A stretch of DNA of 64,000 nt from positions 1-64,000 of the forward strand of contig NZ_QQAK01000011.1 in NCBI RefSeq assembly GCF_003384035.1, given 5' to 3'. The translations under genes were made by a program, and so were the position numbers. Below the pieces are notes generated by a model. It had not been told where the DNA came from and searched no databases. It was given only the letters and a program-made list of their open reading frames with translations. Shown here piece by piece: positions 61,847-64,000 of the stretch (its first letter is position 1; each line of letters opens with the position of its first letter). Origin of the DNA: Sporosarcina sp. BI001-red. GTDB lineage: Bacteria > Bacillota > Bacilli > Bacillales_A > Planococcaceae.

Positions 61847-62542
61847 TTATAGTGGGGTTGGTTCGCCACCGGATTTTTGTTCGTTTCGCTCCTGAAGCAG
61901 CCGACCGATTTCAAGCCAATCCGATTCTAACGCTGGACGATGAGAGGGACGATAAAAGATGGACGCCGGATGAAAAGTGGGGATGATTGTATACGACTCT
62001 TCCGTCCATCCGTAATCTACATCCTCCAATTCACGTAAAAAACGCACAGGCTGATTCAACGGTTCCCCATGAAGTTCCGTCACTTTCGCATGTTTGCCGA
62101 CTAACCTCTGTAAACTCACGTTACCAAGCGTAACGATCAGTTCCGGTTGAACATTCGCAATTTCAAAATCGAGAACAGGTGCATGCGCAAGAATTTCATG
62201 CTTTGTTGGAGGACGATTGTATTTACGCTCCGTCAACGTTCCGTCCCTTTCTTTTCTATGTCCATAGCGGTATGGTCGGCTTCTTACTGCACTTGTTATA
62301 TAGACATCTTCCCTAGTGAGCCCAATGGAAGCAAGTGATTTCATAAGCTCTTTTCCCGCTCTTCCTGTAAACGGAATACCACCTTGTGCTTCCGTCTCTC
62401 CAGGCGCTTCGCCAATTAACATCAATTTAGGATGACGGGGTCCTTCACCATACACAAATCCTTCCACAGGAAACCCTTCAATCCGTTTTTTCCCTATGTC
62501 TGCAACAAACTCAGGAATTCTGAATGGACGAACCTCATTCAT
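61847..62542 (-). CDS. Uracil-DNA glycosylase family 4-like protein
   Basis: A 231-aa UDG-superfamily protein with motif 1 GEAPGETEAQGG, FTGRAGKEL, and the C-terminal FHPASIF motif. It should remove uracil from DNA in base excision repair. It contains no cysteine at all, so the [4Fe-4S] cluster normal in family 4 cannot be present: the usual CRPP and CRPYL-type cysteines are replaced by RSRPY and APVLD. The ATG at 62542 is 6 nt after GAGGTG. It is cotranscribed upstream of the ABC exporter (18-bp gap). Confidence 0.85.
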   Translation of the reverse strand: MNEVRPFRIPEFVADIGKKRIEGFPVEGFVYGEGPRHPKLMLIGEAPGETEAQGGIPFTGRAGKELMKSLASIGLTREDVYITSAVRSRPYRYGHRKERDGTLTERKYNRPPTKHEILAHAPVLDFEIANVQPELIVTLGNVSLQRLVGKHAKVTELHGEPLNQPVRFLRELEDVDYGWTEESYTIIPTFHPASIFYRPSHRPALESDWLEIGRLLQERNEQKSGGEPTPL

Positions 62543-62638
62543 GTGCTTCACCTCGACCTTTGCTTAATTTACTTAGTTCATGGAGCCTAAGCAATTCTCT
62601 CTTTGTTATACGGTTTGAATACGAGAACGTTTCAAGTT

Positions 62639-63514
62639 TCAGTTCAAAACTTCCTCCATAGAGTAAGCAATTCGGATTCTTTTCGGTGTAAGAAAGATTT
62701 CGTGATTGAAGACACCTTGTCCCCCTATAAAAAACTCTGTAGATTCATTTCTTTCTGCAATCCCCTCCAACTTTTCGAAAAGTTGGGGATCCTGTTCGAA
62801 TGGGAGTGTCGTAGTCGCTGATAAAAGGAGCTTATCTGGTTTTAATCGTTGCACTAAGTATTCAATGGACGACAACTTAGGGGAAGGTCCAGCTGCAATC
62901 GTTTGCCACCCGTGCATCATCGCTTGCAACAAAATGATATGCAACGGGATTTCATGTGTTTCGTTAGGCAAACAGCTCCCAAGTATGATTGGTGCCCCTT
63001 CTGCTAGATCAAAGTTTCTGCGAATCTGAACTAAGAAATCACGAATTACTAGACTAGTGATGGTTTCTTGGCTCTCGTCCCACTCTCCTCTTTCCCACAG
63101 TTCTCCGATTTCCAACATCAATGGCTGAATGGTATTGCTTAAAAAATTCTCCAATCCATAACGGTGATGGGCTTGCTTCAACAGTAGTAATAGACCTGAT
63201 TCATCATAATTAGACCCTTTCTCTAAAAGCTCTATTACGTATTCGCTTAGAGGCTGTTTAGGTACCGCTTCCAGCGTCTGTTGTGAGCGGAGTATGAGAA
63301 GAGCTTCTTTCAATGAATGACCTTTGTCTTTTAAACCACAGATTTTCATTAGTGTGGCAACATCTTCAAATGTGTACAATCTATAGCCATTTTCGTGACG
63401 TCTCGGGCATATAATTCCGTATCGATCTTCCCATTTACGAATAACTTGTCGGGACAAACCGGTCATCTCAGACACTTCTTTTACAAGAAGACCTTGTTCT
63501 TGTTTTGTTTTCAT
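62639..63514 (-). CDS. MerR-family regulator with B12-binding domain (CarA/CarH-like)
   Basis: A 291-aa regulator: MerR winged helix (about 8-75, VKEVSEMTGLSRQVIRKWEDRYG), helical cap domain (about 90-170), and a cobalamin-binding Rossmann domain (about 175-285). In CarH the light-sensing motifs are W-x9-E-H and E/DxHxxG. Here W and E are kept (ELWERGEWDESQETI) but the H is a T, while the ExHxxG-type motif reads ETHEIPL: the cobalt-ligand His remains and the G is P. It diverges from a carotenoid desaturase, its probable target. Confidence 0.85.
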   Translation of the reverse strand: MKTKQEQGLLVKEVSEMTGLSRQVIRKWEDRYGIICPRRHENGYRLYTFEDVATLMKICGLKDKGHSLKEALLILRSQQTLEAVPKQPLSEYVIELLEKGSNYDESGLLLLLKQAHHRYGLENFLSNTIQPLMLEIGELWERGEWDESQETITSLVIRDFLVQIRRNFDLAEGAPIILGSCLPNETHEIPLHIILLQAMMHGWQTIAAGPSPKLSSIEYLVQRLKPDKLLLSATTTLPFEQDPQLFEKLEGIAERNESTEFFIGGQGVFNHEIFLTPKRIRIAYSMEEVLN

Positions 63515-63590
63515 TGTTCAGTGCCTCTTTCCTTAAGGAGATCATCAGGACTTTCTATATCTCTGACATTATCCTTTCGATCCCCAAACG

Positions 63591-63705
63591 TTGTACAAAC
63601 ATAACGCGTGTACAATGTTTAAAATCATGTATAATGGGAATAAAATACTTAATTTAAGATATTCCTAGAATGTATTGTACAATCTTATCACAAAACCTTA
63701 TACAA
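63591..63705. promoter_or_regulatory. Cluster of TTGTACAA-type boxes in the merR/crt gap
   Basis: Four related octamers: TTGTACAA (63591-63598), GTGTACAA (63608-63615), TTGTACAA (63675-63682) and TTATACAA (63698-63705). The last two sit at -35 and -10 distance (TTGTAC, 17 bp, TTATAC) before the desaturase gene; a TATAAT at 63630-63635 lies between the pairs. They are likely sites of the MerR-type regulator. Confidence 0.6.
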
Positions 63706-63746
63706 GTAAACGATTTGTTATTTTAAAGAGAATTGGGGAGATCCAT

Positions 63747-64000
63747 TTGAAAAAAAGCGTTATTGTCATAGGAGCTGGTGTAGCTGGACTAGCGAGTGCA
63801 TGTCGATTACAGCATGCCGGGTACGATGTCACACTGTACGAAAAAGAATCCTTACCTGGAGGAAAGATGCATAGAATTCAACAGGACGGTTATCAGTTCG
63901 ACTTAGGTCCAACCATTGTAATGATGCCTGAACTCTATCGCGAAGTATTTCAAGTGTGTGGTGTTGATCCAGATAATTACATACCGATGCGGCGCCTAGA
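63747..64000 (+). CDS. Carotenoid (phytoene/diapophytoene) desaturase, 5' part
   Basis: An N-terminal fragment of 84 codons that runs off the window. It starts at a TTG 6 nt after GGGGAG. The FAD-binding motif VIVIGAGVAGLASACRLQHAG and the E-K-E-x-LPGGKMHR loop, followed by FDLGPTIVMMPELYREVF, identify the CrtI/CrtN family. It makes coloured carotenoids from phytoene or diapophytoene. The neighbouring MerR/B12 regulator suggests light-controlled pigment synthesis. Confidence 0.88.
   Translation, partial: MKKSVIVIGAGVAGLASACRLQHAGYDVTLYEKESLPGGKMHRIQQDGYQFDLGPTIVMMPELYREVFQVCGVDPDNYIPMRRL

Overview
The window looks like chromosomal DNA of a low-to-mid GC Gram-positive of the order Bacillales, most likely Planococcaceae and close to Sporosarcina (inference). 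The reasons are gene order and gene content: the block alr - antitoxin - ndoA/mazF - rsbRSTUVW - sigB - rsbX - tex - sprT-like - tRNAs matches the Bacillus subtilis sigB neighbourhood, and acpS, the ydcC lipoprotein, ydbS/ydbT, cshA, murF and ddl follow in an order related to B. subtilis. Strong Shine-Dalgarno sites are common, and at least ten genes appear to start with TTG. No phage, insertion sequence or CRISPR array is visible.

Layout. 1-1.3 kb: the 5' end of a 16S rRNA gene and six upstream tRNAs (Glu, Gln, Lys, Leu, Arg, Gly in transcription order), driven by one strong sigma-A promoter. 1.3-12.5 kb: sprT-like, tex, the complete partner-switching sigB operon with an internal SigB promoter, the toxin-antitoxin pair, alr, a lipoprotein gene and acpS. 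12.5-23.6 kb: rhomboid protease, first repeat array, ydbT/ydbS, cshA with a structured upstream element, an esterase, murF, ddl and two tandem SEDS (RodA/FtsW) genes. 23.6-28.7 kb: a small unannotated ORF, the copper module csoR-copZ / copA with two matching operator boxes, and cardiolipin synthase. 28.7-38.8 kb: second repeat array, a VanY-type carboxypeptidase, an MFS transporter, YidC, small stress or membrane proteins, acetyltransferases, cvfB and mntR. 38.8-41.4 kb: a CadA-type metal ATPase with its ArsR-family repressor and two candidate operators. 41.4-50.9 kb: two more repeat arrays flanking a penicillin-acylase-family gene, then the seven-gene mrp Na+/H+ antiporter operon, which has a long leader ending in an intrinsic terminator just before mrpA. 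50.9-64 kb: a USP-domain protein, murB, a FAD/Rieske oxidoreductase with a shortened Rieske domain, Mn-dependent pyrophosphatase, nsrR/hmp, YkvI, a PfpI-type protein, a 3-methyladenine glycosylase, an ABC exporter, a UDG, and a MerR/B12-domain regulator divergent from a carotenoid desaturase that runs off the end.

How the parts fit. Much of the window is envelope building (alr, ddl, murF, murB, rodA x2, vanY, cls, yidC), stress control (sigB operon and SigB-like promoters elsewhere) and metal, ion or nitrosative homeostasis (csoR/copZA, cad, mntR, mrp, nsrR/hmp). The features I find least explained are four intergenic arrays of 20/21-bp direct repeats that share a core and all point the same way, the attenuator-like mrpA leader, and the three-way-junction RNA upstream of cshA.
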